This document shows, one piece after another, positions 49,496 to 59,890 of a stretch of DNA of 64,000 nt. The notes below the pieces were generated by a model. It was not told the origin of the DNA. It did not search any database and saw only the letters and a program-made list of their open reading frames with translations. Origin of the DNA: Prorocentrum cordatum (Eukaryota > Sar > Dinophyceae > Prorocentrales > Prorocentraceae); the NCBI GenBank assembly GCA_963575745.1, contig CAUYUJ010016134.1, forward strand, positions 139,001 through 203,000, given 5' to 3'. Made by a program: the position numbers and the translations under genes. The first letter of the stretch is position 1, and each line of letters begins with the position of its first letter.

Positions 49496-50104
49496 CGTGC
49501 GGGAGTCTCATGCGAGAACCCGAACATGAAGCCGTGCAGGCTTGCATCCGAGTAACGGGGGGGAGTTGCGATTACGAACGTGCGTTGCGCTCAGGCGAGG
49601 GCCATATTGTGAAGTCCTTACGGCCAGTGCCGTTGACTCCTCCCCCAGGGCGCTCTCCTAGGACCCCGGGGCCACGGCCACGGCCACGGCCACGGATGGG
49701 GCCGGCTGGGGTCGGGGCTGGGACCAGGGCCGGCCCCTGTGGGAGGAGTGTGCGTGTGCGTGTGCGTGTGCGTGTGCGTGTGCGTGTGCGTGTGCGTGTG
49801 CGTGTGCGTGTGTGTCCCAGGGCTCCTTTAAAAGAAAAGCTCCATTCCTCATCTGGCGCTCCCTGTGGCAGCAGTTTGCCTGCTGCTCGCCGGGGGGGAC
49901 GAGGACGAGGTGAACTGCAAGCGGCGCCCGCAAGGGGGCGGCGCGAGGGGGTGGGCCTCCTGAGACGGCGGGGGGGCTCCTTAGAAGGCAGGGGCCGTCT
50001 TGTAGAAGTCGCTGGCCGCCTCTAAGACTGCCTCCCAGGAGACGGGAGAGCTCATTTTGGAGCCGCCTGCCTTCCTGGCCCGCCTCCTTCGAACGCCGCC
50101 CCCC
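49496..50104. other. Unrecognised sequence with GGCCAC and GTGTGC repeats
   Basis: 49668-49697 is (GGCCAC)n and 49747-49815 is (GTGTGC)n, about eleven units. 49822-49880 resembles the right part of G2 (CTCCATTCCTCATCTGGCGC). The remainder is GC-rich and unrecognised. Confidence 0.5.
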
Positions 50105-50260
50105 TCGCGGGGTCCACTTCGATCCGATCGATCCGATCGACATCTATTCCGACATTCCGACCCGACGTGGACGACGCGAATCGGTTCCGACCCTACGCCG
50201 CCCGATCCGACGCACGTCCAGTTCGATCCGATCTCCCGATTCGGTGCCGACGGATGTTGC
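50105..50260. repeat. L2: degenerate GATCCGATCG repeat
   Basis: GATCCGATCGATCCGATCGA at 50120, then TCCGAC and CCCGATCCGA words. Same family as L1. Confidence 0.75.
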
Positions 50261-50315
50261 CCTCGCGCCGGCCCCTCGTGGGCGGCCGCCGAGCGAAAGA
50301 GGGAGCGTCCAGTGT

Positions 50316-50463
50316 CTTGGCATCACTCGGACGCGGGCGTGTTTTTGGCGTGGCCAGCGCCAGAAAATCTGGACCATGCAGGAGCATCTGGCATCACCTG
50401 GGACAGAACAGTGCGCAGGAAAGTAACGGGTACACTGGGAAGGGACGTCCGAGCGATGGCAAG
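50316..50463 (+). mobile_element. Element A7 (diverged)
   Basis: 148 bp. CTTGGCATCACTCGGACGCG to GGACGTCCGAGCGATGGCAAG; the interior is diverged and longer than in other copies. A flank match GCCGAG (50286, 50467) is too weak to call a duplication. It ends in AG. Confidence 0.75.
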
Positions 50464-50812
50464 GTGGGCCGAGAAGCTAGGATGCAAATCCTGGGAGGTT
50501 GCATACAGCATTGGCGCTGGTACAGCCGTAGTGGGCATAATCCCACTTAATCTGATTTGATCTGGCTTGATTGGGCTCAATCCCAGGCATAGTCCTGGCT
50601 TGATCCGGCTCAATGGTTCCTTGACATCTCTCCATAGTCCATGATCGTTATGACGAAGACCTCCCCAGCACTGACCTTGTGGGCGGCGACAAAGCGAAGA
50701 AGAGAGCGTCAAGTGGGCGACAACGACTGTGAACGACGTCGTCGATGCCGGCGACGACGGGGACGGCAGAAGCGACATCAGAGCTGACGACGCCGACGAA
50801 TACGCCGACGCA

Positions 50813-50853
<41 letters not shown>

Positions 50854-51037
50854 TGGCGGCTGCGGCGGCGGCGGCGACCGCGAGGACGTCAGCGGCGCGG
50901 CGGCGGCGGCGGCGGCGAGGTGGCGGCCGCCTCGCGGCTGAACGCGGCGGCGCCGCCGTGGGTGCCGGAGGCCCGCGAGGCCCCGCGCCGTCGCCGCTCG
51001 CCGAGATCGTGGCGGCGCAATGTCTTCAGAGCGGACG
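50464..51037. repeat. Unrecognised sequence with (GAC)n
   Basis: 50540-50600 repeats TTGATCTGGCTTGA-like words. 50725-50860 is GACGAC-rich with a pure run at 50812-50850. 50860-51037 is CGGCGG-rich. No gene. Confidence 0.6.
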
Positions 51038-51135
51038 CTCGGCATCGCTCGGACGTGTGAATTTTTCCTTCGGCGAGGACCATCGAGGAACATCCTTGAC
51101 CATTTAGCGAAAAAACACGCACGAAACCGAAAAAC
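51038..51135 (+). mobile_element. Element A8 (3' truncated)
   Basis: Left end CTCGGCATCGCTCGGACGTG and interior to CGAAACCGAAAAAC; the right inverted repeat is missing and element O follows directly. Confidence 0.8.
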
Positions 51136-51307
51136 AACGGGTGTTGCCCTTCTTCGGGTCAACGGCACCGTAACGGGTATTGTCTAACGGGCACTTTGAA
51201 AATTGCCGAAAGTTGCCACTTTAGGGCCTTTTTTCTGGCAGTGCAGCGTTGCCCACATCGGGGAGGGTTGGGTTCGCTGGGTCACTGGGCAAAGTACCCG
51301 TTAGTGG
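51136..51307. mobile_element. Foldback O (AACGGGTGTTGCCC)
   Basis: AACGGGTGTTGCCC at the left and GGGCAAAGTACCCGTTAGTG at the right are inverted. TAACGGGTATTG and TAACGGGCACTTTG repeat inside. One copy. It appears to have replaced or cut off the 3' half of A8. Confidence 0.6.
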
Positions 51308-51555
51308 AGTCCCCGTTTGAGGGGCGCTGATCGAGCATGCGGCGGGAAGACAGGTGGGGTCCAGGGCTAGGGCCGAGATGCTTCCTTACGAGGCTGCAGT
51401 TTGTCGGTGCCGACGGAGCTGGAGATCGTCGCCGTCGCCGTCGTCGATTGCCGTCGCCGTCCTCGCCGCCCGTCCTCCTTTGCCGCCGTCGCGTGGAACC
51501 TGCCCAGGTGTTTCCTCTTGCTGCTCCGCCGGACACGGGGAGGGCGGTCTGGCCC

Positions 51556-51685
51556 CTGGCATCGCTCGGCCGTGTGCATTTTTCCCTCGGCGAGGGCCAT
51601 CGAGGAGCATCCCTGATCATCTGGCGACAAAGCCACGCATGACATCGAAAGAAGCACGGGGGACGGACGTCCGAGCGGTGGCCAG
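51556..51685 (+). mobile_element. Element A9
   Basis: 130 bp, CCTGGCATCGCTCGGCCGTG to GGACGTCCGAGCGGTGGCCAG. Interior conserved with a few transitions. No clear duplication. Ends in AG. 51308-51555 is unrecognised. Confidence 0.83.
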
Positions 51686-51802
51686 CGGCGGTGGGCGGCG
51701 GTGACTGCCTCCGCCGCAGGCCTCCCAGGAGGCCAGGCAGCGCGAGCGCCGGGGCCGCGGCCAGGACCGAAGCCCCCCCCGGGGGCAGCGGCAAGCTCCT
51801 CC

Positions 51803-51843
<41 letters not shown>

Positions 51844-52259
51844 CTCCTCCTCCTGATCCTCCTCTTTTTCCTCCTCCTCCTCATCCTCATCCTCATCCTC
51901 TCTCCTCCTCTCTCCTCCTCTCTCCTCCTCAGCAGGGGCAGCGGCAGGAGGGGCGATCATCGCCGATCGTCGGGGAACGAACAATGACATACAGTGGGGG
52001 CGCGCAGCAAGAAACCATCTGCTCTGCGTCAGGGTACCCTGGGTTTCCTCGCTCCGCGCGCTGCGCGGCGACTTCCCGCGGCCGTGGCAGAAGCTGCTGC
52101 GTTCGGGGTGCTCCGGGTTTCTCCTAAGGTGCACCTCGCGCGCGGGTTTTCAGGGGTTGGGTTTCTTGCGACGGTTTCTTGCGGCCGCGCCCGCACTGTA
52201 AACACAGGAACTCGGAGGACCGCGCGGATTTCTCGGATCCTTTCTGATCCGCCGGGGCG
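51686..52259. other. CTC microsatellite and unrecognised flanks
   Basis: 51796-51930 is (CTC/TCC)n. 51935-52259 is mixed DNA without a recognised gene. Confidence 0.6.
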
Positions 52260-53105
52260 GGCGGAATCGAGGAGGGGGAAAGAAAGGATCGGAGGGAGGG
52301 GGAAGAGGCAGGCAGAGGGGGGCAGGGAAATGGAAAGAAGGTCGGGGAGGATGAGGCAGGGGGCGTGACAAAAAGCTGGGCGGAAAGGGGGATATGGGGG
52401 AGGGGAGGGGACGGGTGGGTGGGGGGGGGGGCAGGGGTTGCGGGATGGGGGGAGGGCCTCCGCCTCTTCCTGTTGCCCACTTCTCTCGCCCCAGCACGCG
52501 ACAAGGTCGGTACCCCCACCCGTCGGGGGTCCTTCCTTCGCCACGCCAGAGGTGTGGAAGCCCCCCCGCTTCGTTCGCTCGTCCCGGCCAGAGGCTCTGA
52601 CTGTTCGGGGGCGGCAAAGAGGGGGATGGATATCATGGCGTGGGCCATGGTATTGCGAAGGCCTTGCGGCCGTTGCCGCCGACCCTGAGGTCGGGGAGGA
52701 GGGCGCGGAGCATGGGGAGGAAGATGAAGAGGGGGACAGGAGGAAGAGGCGGATGAGGAGGAGTAGGAGCACAGGGGGGAATGAATAGGAGGAGAGTGAG
52801 GCGAGCAGGGTCGCGGGGGGGGACGAAGGAGGGGCAGGGGCGAGCAGGGCGTGGCGATCATGGGGAGGAGGAGCAGCAAGAGGAGCAGAGGAGCACGAGG
52901 TCCAGGAGCAGGAGCCGCAGGAGGTCCTGCATCCCCCTCCCGCCGCAGGAGGTGCAGAGGCCCTACAGCGGCACGAGGCCCTGGCTGGAGCGGGCCGGCC
53001 CACCTCCGCGCGGCGGCGAGGCGGCCCGCAAGGCCTGGCGCGATCGTCGTCCGCCGTGGCCGTCCGCCGTGCGCCGTCGTCCGCCTCGCGTCGCAAAGGC
53101 GCGTG
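52260..53105. other. Purine-rich tracts and repeat J2
   Basis: 52260-52450 and 52690-52870 are GA/GG-rich. 52600-52655 is the uninterrupted repeat J (GGGGGCGGCAAAG, GATATCATGGCG), the empty-site partner of F2. 52880-53105 is GC-rich and unrecognised. Confidence 0.6.
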
Positions 53106-53234
53106 CTTGGCATCGCTCGGACGTGTGCATTTTTCTTTCGGCGAGGACCATCGAGGAGCATCCTTGATCATTTGGCGAAAAAACCACGCACGAAACCGAA
53201 AAAAACACAGGGAATGGACGTCCGAGCGGTGGCT
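53106..53234 (+). mobile_element. Element A10
   Basis: 129 bp, CTTGGCATCGCTCGGACGTG to GGACGTCCGAGCGGTGGC. The flanks share AAGGCGCGTGC directly and about 25 bp imperfectly (CGCCTCGCGTCGCAAAGGCG on the left, CGCCCCGCGTCAAGGCGCGT on the right). The only complete copy not ending in AG. Confidence 0.85.
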
Positions 53235-53377
53235 TCCCGCCCCGCGTCAAGGCGCGTGCGACGGGGGGGTGGGGCCGTGTTCAAACGACGCGAAGATCGG
53301 GACAAAATCGGATCGGGATAACTCGAAATCTCTGAGGATCGGCGGGCTTGGAGGGTGTATTGGGCGCCGTGGCCGCT

Positions 53378-53422
53378 CCAGAGCGTTCCGGGACGCTCTG
53401 AGAGCGCTCCGGAACGCTCTGG
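53378..53422. repeat. Hairpin I2
   Basis: A 45-bp palindrome of CCAGAGCGTTCCGGGACGCT and its return, as I1 at 4661. GATAACTC lies about 50 bp upstream. 53235-53377 is unrecognised. Confidence 0.75.
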
Positions 53423-53502
53423 AGCGATTTATCCCGATCCTAGCCCTGTTTTACGTGTTCGGCTTCTGGGGGCCCTCGCCTGGCCCTGGGACCGCCAAGA
53501 TC

Positions 53503-53713
53503 TGGACGCTTGAACTGGGTGCGGAAAGAATGGGCACGATGCCCAACAGCAGCTCATGCTCGTTTTGAACAGGGCTCGCTGTCCGCGCCGCCGCGGCCTG
53601 TGCCCATTTGAGACAGAAGGCCGCCTGCCCAGCAGCGGCCGCTGCTGGTTTGGGGCAACATGTGTTGTTGGGCATTGTACCCGTTCTTTCCGTACCCATT
53701 TCGGGCGTCCAAA
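53503..53713 (+). mobile_element. Element D2
   Basis: Matches D1 including the interior GCTCGCTGTCCGCGCCGCCG and CAGCAGCGGCCGCTGCTG. The ends extend outward to CTGGACGC on the left and GCGTCCAAAC on the right. Confidence 0.85.
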
Positions 53714-53728
53714 CAAGAAGCGACTCGA

Positions 53729-53857
53729 CAGGGGTGGACCTGGAGGGTGTCTTGGCGGCTTCGAAGGCCGTTTACGTTTCGAATTCGTTTCGCAGCACAT
53801 GCGGATGGAAGACAGCGAGGGAGCGAACACAAAACGAAAATTATAGGTCGAGCCGTG
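53729..53857 (+). mobile_element. Element S3, hAT-like MITE
   Basis: 129 bp, CAGGGGTGGACCTGGAGGGT to GGTCGAGCCGTG; interior TTTCGCAGCACATGCGGATG..CAAAACGAAAA. Flanks CGACTCGA (53721-53728) and CGGCTCGG (53858-53865), 6 of 8, both differences A to G. Confidence 0.78.
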
Positions 53858-53865
53858 CGGCTCGG

Positions 53866-54479
53866 GATGAACATTGGAATCCCTTGCCCCGTTGTTGTGA
53901 GGCAGTTGTATCGGAGGGGGTACAGAGGGCAGAGTTCTTACACAGTTGGGAGGAATTCGTGAATTCAGTCTGGGTCGGGCTTGAAGCGACTCGAAGAAAG
54001 CGCGCACACCCCAACCGCAAGCGTATGGGGACATGTTGCTTCCCGTCGTCGTCCTCCCCCATGCTCCGTCCCCCTCATGTCCCCCCCCTGGATGATGTCG
54101 AAAGCGTCCGCGGCTCGGGCGGGAGAGCGCCCGTTCCCACCTCCCCCACTATTCCTCGTTCCTCTTGCTTCCCTGTTCCTCCGTCCGTCGTCCTACCTCG
54201 TCCTCCCTCATATGAAATCCCTGGTGCCGCGTGCCCGTGTCAACGAGATGCCGCCCGTTCGATATCCGAGCGCAGTGGCGCAACCAAACAGAGGGGATTG
54301 CCAATGCAAGCGTTCGGGGCGCACTCCAAGCGCGGGCGGCAACGGCCGCCAAACACAGTCGCATAGCTAACCTGCTAATGCATAGGTGGCTGCGACAAGG
54401 GCCGCTCCCTTGCCAGCGCAGGGCTCTGTATAGCGACGCGTGGAGCTTTGACTGTTAAAAGGCCCATGGCGTGTGACAC
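53866..54479. other. Unrecognised sequence
   Basis: Non-repetitive with a CT-rich centre (54040-54210). Several overlapping open frames, none with a recognised domain. Confidence 0.3.
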
Positions 54480-55335
54480 CCCTCGTGTTTTCGGACTGCT
54501 GCGGGGCCTTTTGGGGGGTCCTTCGGGGCCTCGTCTTGGGGCCGTTGGGGGCCGCTTTGGTGCGGCATTTCACCGTGGCCGCCCTGGGTCAGGGAAGCGT
54601 GTATGTGCCGCCCCCTCGGGGCCGCCCTGGGCCAAGGAAGTGCGTATTCGCGCCCCCCCTTAGCTGGGCACGCCGGTCTCGGTTCTGGGTTGGCAAGGTC
54701 GGGGAGGCTCTCGAGGTGGCGTGTGTCCAGCCGTTGTGGAAACCCTTCAGGGAACACGTGGGGGAAGGAAGAGGAGGATGAGTTAAAGGCGGGACAACTA
54801 GACAGGGAAAAGGAGGAGGAGGAGGAGGAGGCCAATTGGGAACCACTCGGGGCATTCGTGTGGCCTTCTAGGAGTTTCCTGTGCGCCTCTTGGGGGTTTG
54901 TTGGGGGGGTCCGTGGGCTTCCTGCTGGCATTGGGAGGTTTTTTGGGAGCCTTTGTCCGTTCGTGTGCGCTCCTAGGCCCCACAGCGCCGTCGCAAGGCG
55001 TCTTGGGGGTATTTAGGGGCCCTGTTAAGGTGTGTTGCCGGGCCGTCTTGGAAGCTGTCTTGGACATCTTGGAGGCCTTTTGGGCCATCATGGGGCCCGT
55101 TGGGGGCTGTTTTCGGGACCGATTGGACCGTCCGGGGGCCATCTTGGAGGACTTTTCGGGGTATTTTGTTGCAATATTGGGTGCCTCTTGTGCCGTCGGA
55201 AGGCCGAACAAAAAACGAATGCCAAATTCGCTCCAAAACCCAAGGTGCCTTCATGATGTTGGCCTCTTCGGGCGCTTTAGGAGCACGTTTTGGAGGCCTA
55301 ATGGGGTGTATGGGGCCGTTTTGGGCCATCTTGAG
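54480..55335 (+). repeat. Q7 array
   Basis: Degenerate GGGGCCTTTTGGGG and GGCCATCTTGGAGG repeats over 850 bp, including an A/G-rich interruption (54765-54830) and a module AAGGCCGAACAAAAAACGAA (55201-55220) in place of the GCCGAAAAGGCG block of Q2 and Q6. Long Gly/Trp/Leu frames are repeat products. Confidence 0.68.
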
Positions 55336-56160
55336 CTGCCTTGGTGAGACGGTGAGAGAGACAGAAAGGGGGAGAGAGAGAGAGAGAGAGAGAGAGACAA
55401 AAGCAGCGAGCGAGAGAGAAAAAGGAGGAGGAGGACGAGGAGGATGGGGATGAGGAGCAAGGAAAAGAGGGCCTCATCGTCCGCAACTGCACCGCAGTCG
55501 CTCCCACTCCTGCGCTTTTTTTTGCACCGTTCCGTCGCCCTCTCCGACCTGCGCTTTTCTTTGGATTCCTCATATTTTTCACCCCTCTCCTCATCATCCC
55601 GCCCTCTCGACTCCTTTCATCATCTGCCATCTCCCGTCCTACCCTCCCCGCCTGCTCATCCATGCCTCCTCCTCCTCCTCCTGCTCCTCCTCCTCCTCCT
55701 CCTCCTCCTCCTCCGCCTCCGCCTCCGCCTCCGCCTCTCCCCCCATCCCCAGCCTCCCTCTCCCAGCCTCCGGCTTCCCATCCTCCCCCCTTCGCCCTCT
55801 CTTTCCGCGCCCCTCCATCTTGCCCCATCTCTCTTCAACCTTCCCCTTCCATCATCCTTCCGCTGCGTACTCTTGCATTATGTTCCACCCCACCTCGTTC
55901 CTCGCATAGCCTCCCGCTTCCCTCCTCCGTTGTCCCCGCTCCCTTGTCCGTCCTCTCGCAACCCGTGCCTCCTCCAGTGTCCCTCGTTTCTCCGTGCTGC
56001 CCCACTGACTACCATCCTCTCTATTCGCTTCTTCATTTCCCCATTTTCCGAATACCGTATCCGTCCTTATCCCCCCGTTCCGTTCTTCGCTCTGAGCATT
56101 TGTCCCCGTCTCTCTCAAAGTATTGTCTCCTCCACCTTATTGCGCTCATGAATCAGATGT
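55336..56160. repeat. GA tract followed by 600-bp pyrimidine tract
   Basis: 55365-55400 is (GA)n and 55425-55455 GGA. 55500-56140 is CT-rich with CTC/CCG microsatellite at 55660-55735. Pro/Ser/Leu frames reflect composition. Confidence 0.75.
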
Positions 56161-57065
56161 GCTAGTCACGTTAGTTGTTATAGTATTTCAGTATGTCCTT
56201 CAGTCACGCTCGATATGTAGATGAGGTATGATCGTTGTGCGTCGTAGTTGTGTGTGTGTGTCTGCCCCCTTCCGGCCACATATACGTACGGTGTTGGCGT
56301 GTGTTGTTGGTGCATGTTTCCAGTTCCTAGGATTGATGTGTGCGCGTGACGTCTGCGATTGGTAGCACCTTTTGGTGCATGTTCCACACGGAGTCTTTGG
56401 TATATGGTGGTTGCATTGGTTGGTGATGTCTGCTTTGACGTGTATGATCGGTGTTGGTTGGTGGCGTACGGTATTGATGTGTGCTGGTGGAAAAATATAG
56501 CTCGTATGCGTGGCATTGATATGTGGTCTGACGGTTCTCAGTGGTGTGCGTTGCTGGGGCATGTGTTGGGCGGATGCGGTCGTACGCGCTCTTGTGAGTG
56601 CTGTACTTCCCGATTGTGTACGATCCACGTCTGAGTGGGCGCAACCCACGGGGGGCAGCACACGGGGGGGGAGGGGGGGGCAACCCATGGGCAGCACAGG
56701 GGGGGGGGGGGGGGGGGCAACCCATGGGGGCGGCACTTGGTGGCGACACGTGGGGGCGACGCTTGGGGGCACCACGTGGGGGCGACCCGTTGGAGCAACA
56801 TCTGGGGGCAACGCGTGCGGCAACACACCGATGCATCGGAGGAGGAAATTCTTTACGCTTCGCGTATCCCCACCAGCCCATCTCCCAGCAGCAACTCTTG
56901 CGAAGCATGCCGACAGTCGTGTTTTTCAGGCGTGTGTCCGCTTTGCCCCGCATATCTCCCCTGTTCCTCCTTCCTCCCGCCTCCTTGTACATCCTCCTTG
57001 TGGGGGGAGCGGGAGAAGGACGAGGCGGAGGAGGAGGGAGAGAAAGCGCTCCTCGTGATTTGAGT
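56161..57065. other. TG-rich DNA, poly-G tracts, GGGGGCGAC repeats
   Basis: 56200-56640 is GT-rich. 56640-56830 has G runs up to 18 and repeats of TGGGGGC(G/A)AC. 56830-57065 is mixed. Plus-strand G runs could form quadruplexes. No gene. Confidence 0.6.
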
Positions 57066-57454
57066 CGTTTGGGGTTTCTCGTCCTGGTGTGAGTCGTTCG
57101 GGCCCTTCTTCCTGGTGTGAGTCGTTCGGGCTCTTCGTGGTGTGAGTCGTTCGGGCTCTTCGTCCTGGTGTGAGTCGTTCGGGCTTCTCGTGGTGTGAGT
57201 TGTTCGGGCCCCTCATCCTGGTGTGAGTCGTTCGGGCCCCTCCTCCTGGTGTGACTCGTTCGGGCTCCTCGTGGTGTGAGTCGTTCGGGGCCCGCGTCGT
57301 GGTGTGAGTCGTTCGGGCTCCTCGTGGTGTGAGTCGTTCGGGCGCCTCGTCCTGGTGTGAGTCGTTCGGGCCCCTCCTTGTGGTGTGAGTCGTTCGGGCT
57401 CTTCGTGGTGTGAGTCGTTCGGGCCCCTCGTCCTGGTGTGAGTCGTTCGGGCTC
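57066..57454 (+). repeat. GTGTGAGTCGTTCGGGC minisatellite
   Basis: About 14 units of 24-34 bp built from GTGTGAGTCGTTCGGGCCCC plus TC(G/C)TCCTG. Reads as a TTHTRxPNDS-type repeat on the minus strand. Confidence 0.92.
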
Positions 57455-57790
57455 CTCGTGGGGCCTCTTGGGGGCCTCTTGGAGCCTCTTGGGGCCTCTT
57501 GGGGGCCTCTTGGGGGCCTCTTGGGGGCCTCTTGGGGGCCTCTTGGGGCCTCTTGGGGCCTCTTGGGGGCCTCTTGGGGGCCTCATGGGGGCCTCTTGGG
57601 GCCTCTTGGGGGCCTCTTGGGGCGTCCCTCTTGGGGGCCTCTTGGGGGCCTCCTCTCGGGGGCCTCTTGGGGGCCTCTTGGGAGCCTCTCTAGGGGCCTC
57701 TGGGGGGCCTCTTGGGGGCCTCCTGGAGGCCTCTTGGGAGCCTCCTGGGGGCCTCTTGGGGCTATCTTGGGGTCTCTTGCGACCTCCTCA
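57455..57790 (+). repeat. Q8: nearly pure CCTCTTGGGGG array
   Basis: About 28 units of 10-12 bp, GGGGGCCTCTT. The most homogeneous member of the Q family and probably the most recently expanded. Confidence 0.95.
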
Positions 57791-58704
57791 GAAGCGCTAA
57801 TAAGCGCTGACCCCTGAGAAGGACAAAATGAGCCCAAAACCTTTCTGTAAAATCAATGATTCTGCTAAGAAGGAAGAGGAACGCGGCCCCCTCAGAAGGC
57901 AAACATGGGGCCAAAACCGTAGTAAAATCAATGTTTTTTACTTCGACGACGAGTTCAGGAACCAAACTCCCCCCCCCCCCCTCGGGGCCAGAATCCTCGT
58001 GAGGGTCGTCGTTTTTTGGCCCTCCCAGGAGTCGAAAAAGACCCCTCCAACGACCCGCGGGGCGCCCTCTCCAGGCCCAGGGGGAGGGGGTAGGGGGAGG
58101 GGTAAACCCCTCCCCGAAGGGGAAGAAGGGGGGTTGAGGACAGAGCGGGCTCTCTAAACCACTCACGCCCAAAGGGCTGGTGGGATTCGAGTTGCAGAAA
58201 GGGCGCGCGCTGGTGGAAGGGAGCGCACGCCCGACGCCTGCCACACGCCCTTCCGCCTAATTTGACTCTCCTTTCCTTCTCTCTGCCCTCTCCGGCCTTG
58301 TTCGCGTGCGCCTCTGGCCGAGGAAAAAATGGAAGAAACAAAAACAGGTTTAAAACATTTTCAGTACATGTTGCTTACATGTCAAGCACACTTTTCATTC
58401 ACTTTTCATTCGAAGATCGGACTGTTAGGGTGCCCGTTGTCATGGCATCCTCAACCCTAGTTCCGATCCGCAAAGGGTGGGGTGCTGCGTACTATATGCT
58501 CTCAGTGTATGCTAGTGGCGTATGTCGCCCCAAGGCGTTTTTGACGGTTTCGGGCCCGGCCACGGTCCCGATTGGCTGAAGAATTTAAAGTTGGAAGCCA
58601 ACAGCAAACCGTTGTGATGGCAAGTTTCGAGGGGGTCTGGGTCCGAGCGAGCTTCTTGCCCAGCAAGAGTCGGGGCCGCCCAAGAGGCGGATGATAACTC
58701 GGGG
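57791..58704. other. Short direct repeat, GC-rich and unrecognised DNA
   Basis: 57815-57935 holds two diverged copies of CAGAAGG(C/A)AAA..AAAACC..GTAAAATCAATG. 57970-58150 is C/G-rich with GGGGTAAACCCC. 58260-58700 has lower GC and no recognised gene. Confidence 0.4.
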
Positions 58705-58709
58705 CGATA

Positions 58710-58766
<57 letters not shown>

Positions 58767-58775
58767 TATACATAC
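58705..58775. repeat. (TA)n microsatellite
   Basis: About 70 bp of TA with one ACACACA interruption. Confidence 0.95.
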
Positions 58776-59378
58776 GTATACGTTCATGGCGAGGCACTCC
58801 CGACGACTACTACAGCTGGTGGAGGGAGGTCACGTACCACTGGAAGTGGCGATGCGCCAGGCTACTGCTGCTATGACGGTGGACCCCGTGAGGCGACGTG
58901 GCCAGAGGCGATTTTTGTTCAGGCTGCGCCTGCCCGCCCCGACAGGTGCCGCTCGACCTCCTCCTCCTCTCGCTCCTGGAAGAAAAACGACTGCCTTACG
59001 TTGGTCCCCCGTTTTTTTCTTTTCTGGCCATGGTGGTGCAGGGCAGCCCTTAAGTCCCCCACCACAGGGCGCTGCAGACTGCCTTTCGGACCCCCGCAGC
59101 ACAGCAGCCCAACCCTTCATAGGCCCTCAGGGTACGGTTTGAATAACTTGATCGGTTCACACAAATGAGGAGATTGGCTTCAGCGGTCGCTACTCCTTTG
59201 TCTGCTCGTCGAGCTGACTGAACACTGCCCCTCAGAGATTGATGGGTTGATGGATACATACGCATACTTACTTACATACAGACATACATACATACACTTG
59301 AAAACATGCATATATCTATGTATATACCATGGCGGGGGCATGATAGATCCCAAGATATCAACGCCCCCGTTTTAGGCC
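58776..59378. other. Unrecognised sequence
   Basis: 58785-59140 has a 118-codon plus frame (MARHSRRLLQLVEGGHVPLE at its start) without an identified domain. 59240-59330 is CATA-rich. 59326-59370 contains a J-like CATGGCGGGGGCATGATA. Confidence 0.3.
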
Positions 59379-59386
59379 GCGCACGT

Positions 59387-59489
59387 CAGGAGTCGGTGTG
59401 GCGATTTTGTTGGACACTTTCTTGTCGAGTTCGTTTTGCAGCAAAGGCGGAACGATGATAAAACGAGGGAACACGAAAAACGATCCTTG
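59387..59489 (+). mobile_element. Element S4, hAT-like MITE
   Basis: 103 bp, CAGGAGTCGGTGTGGCGATT to ACGATCCTTG; interior GTTCGTTTTGCAGCAAAGGC. Flanks GCGCACGT (59379-59386) and GCGTACGC (59490-59497), 6 of 8. Confidence 0.7.
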
Positions 59490-59890
59490 GCGTACGCGCC
59501 CCGGGTCATGATTTGCGAAACCCCCGCTGGACGCCCCGATCCTGGACGCTCCCGAGCGTCTGCGGGGCGGCCCTTTGCGCTCCCAGGATTTGGGGTCCCG
59601 TTTCGGGGCGAGTTTGCTCGTGGCAGCATGTTTCACTGCCTGCGCCCAGCGACGCTACTGCTGGCCACGCTAGCTTCGCCGGGCGATTTAAACGAAACGC
59701 AAACTTGTTTCCGGCACGGGAAAATCATGTGGAGCAGGCCCGCGCTCGCTCGCCTCATCCCCTCTCGTCCGCACGCGCGCCTCGGCTCCTGCCTCGCGGG
59801 CGCGCGGTCCTCGGCGCGCCGGCCCGCTGGTTCCAGAGCGGCGGGGATACGTCTCGGAGTGGCCCCCTGCATTTGCGCGCGGCTCCCGGG
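59490..59890. other. Unrecognised GC-rich sequence
   Basis: 59505-59545 (GTCATGATTTGCGAAACCCC) has a relative at 63328. Otherwise no repeat or gene recognised. Confidence 0.35.

Noticed and set aside
56327-57586. 419-codon minus-strand frame with RTTHTRxPNDSH repeats
   Set aside because: Produced by the GTGTGAGTCGTTCGGGC minisatellite and the neighbouring Q8 and poly-G tracts.
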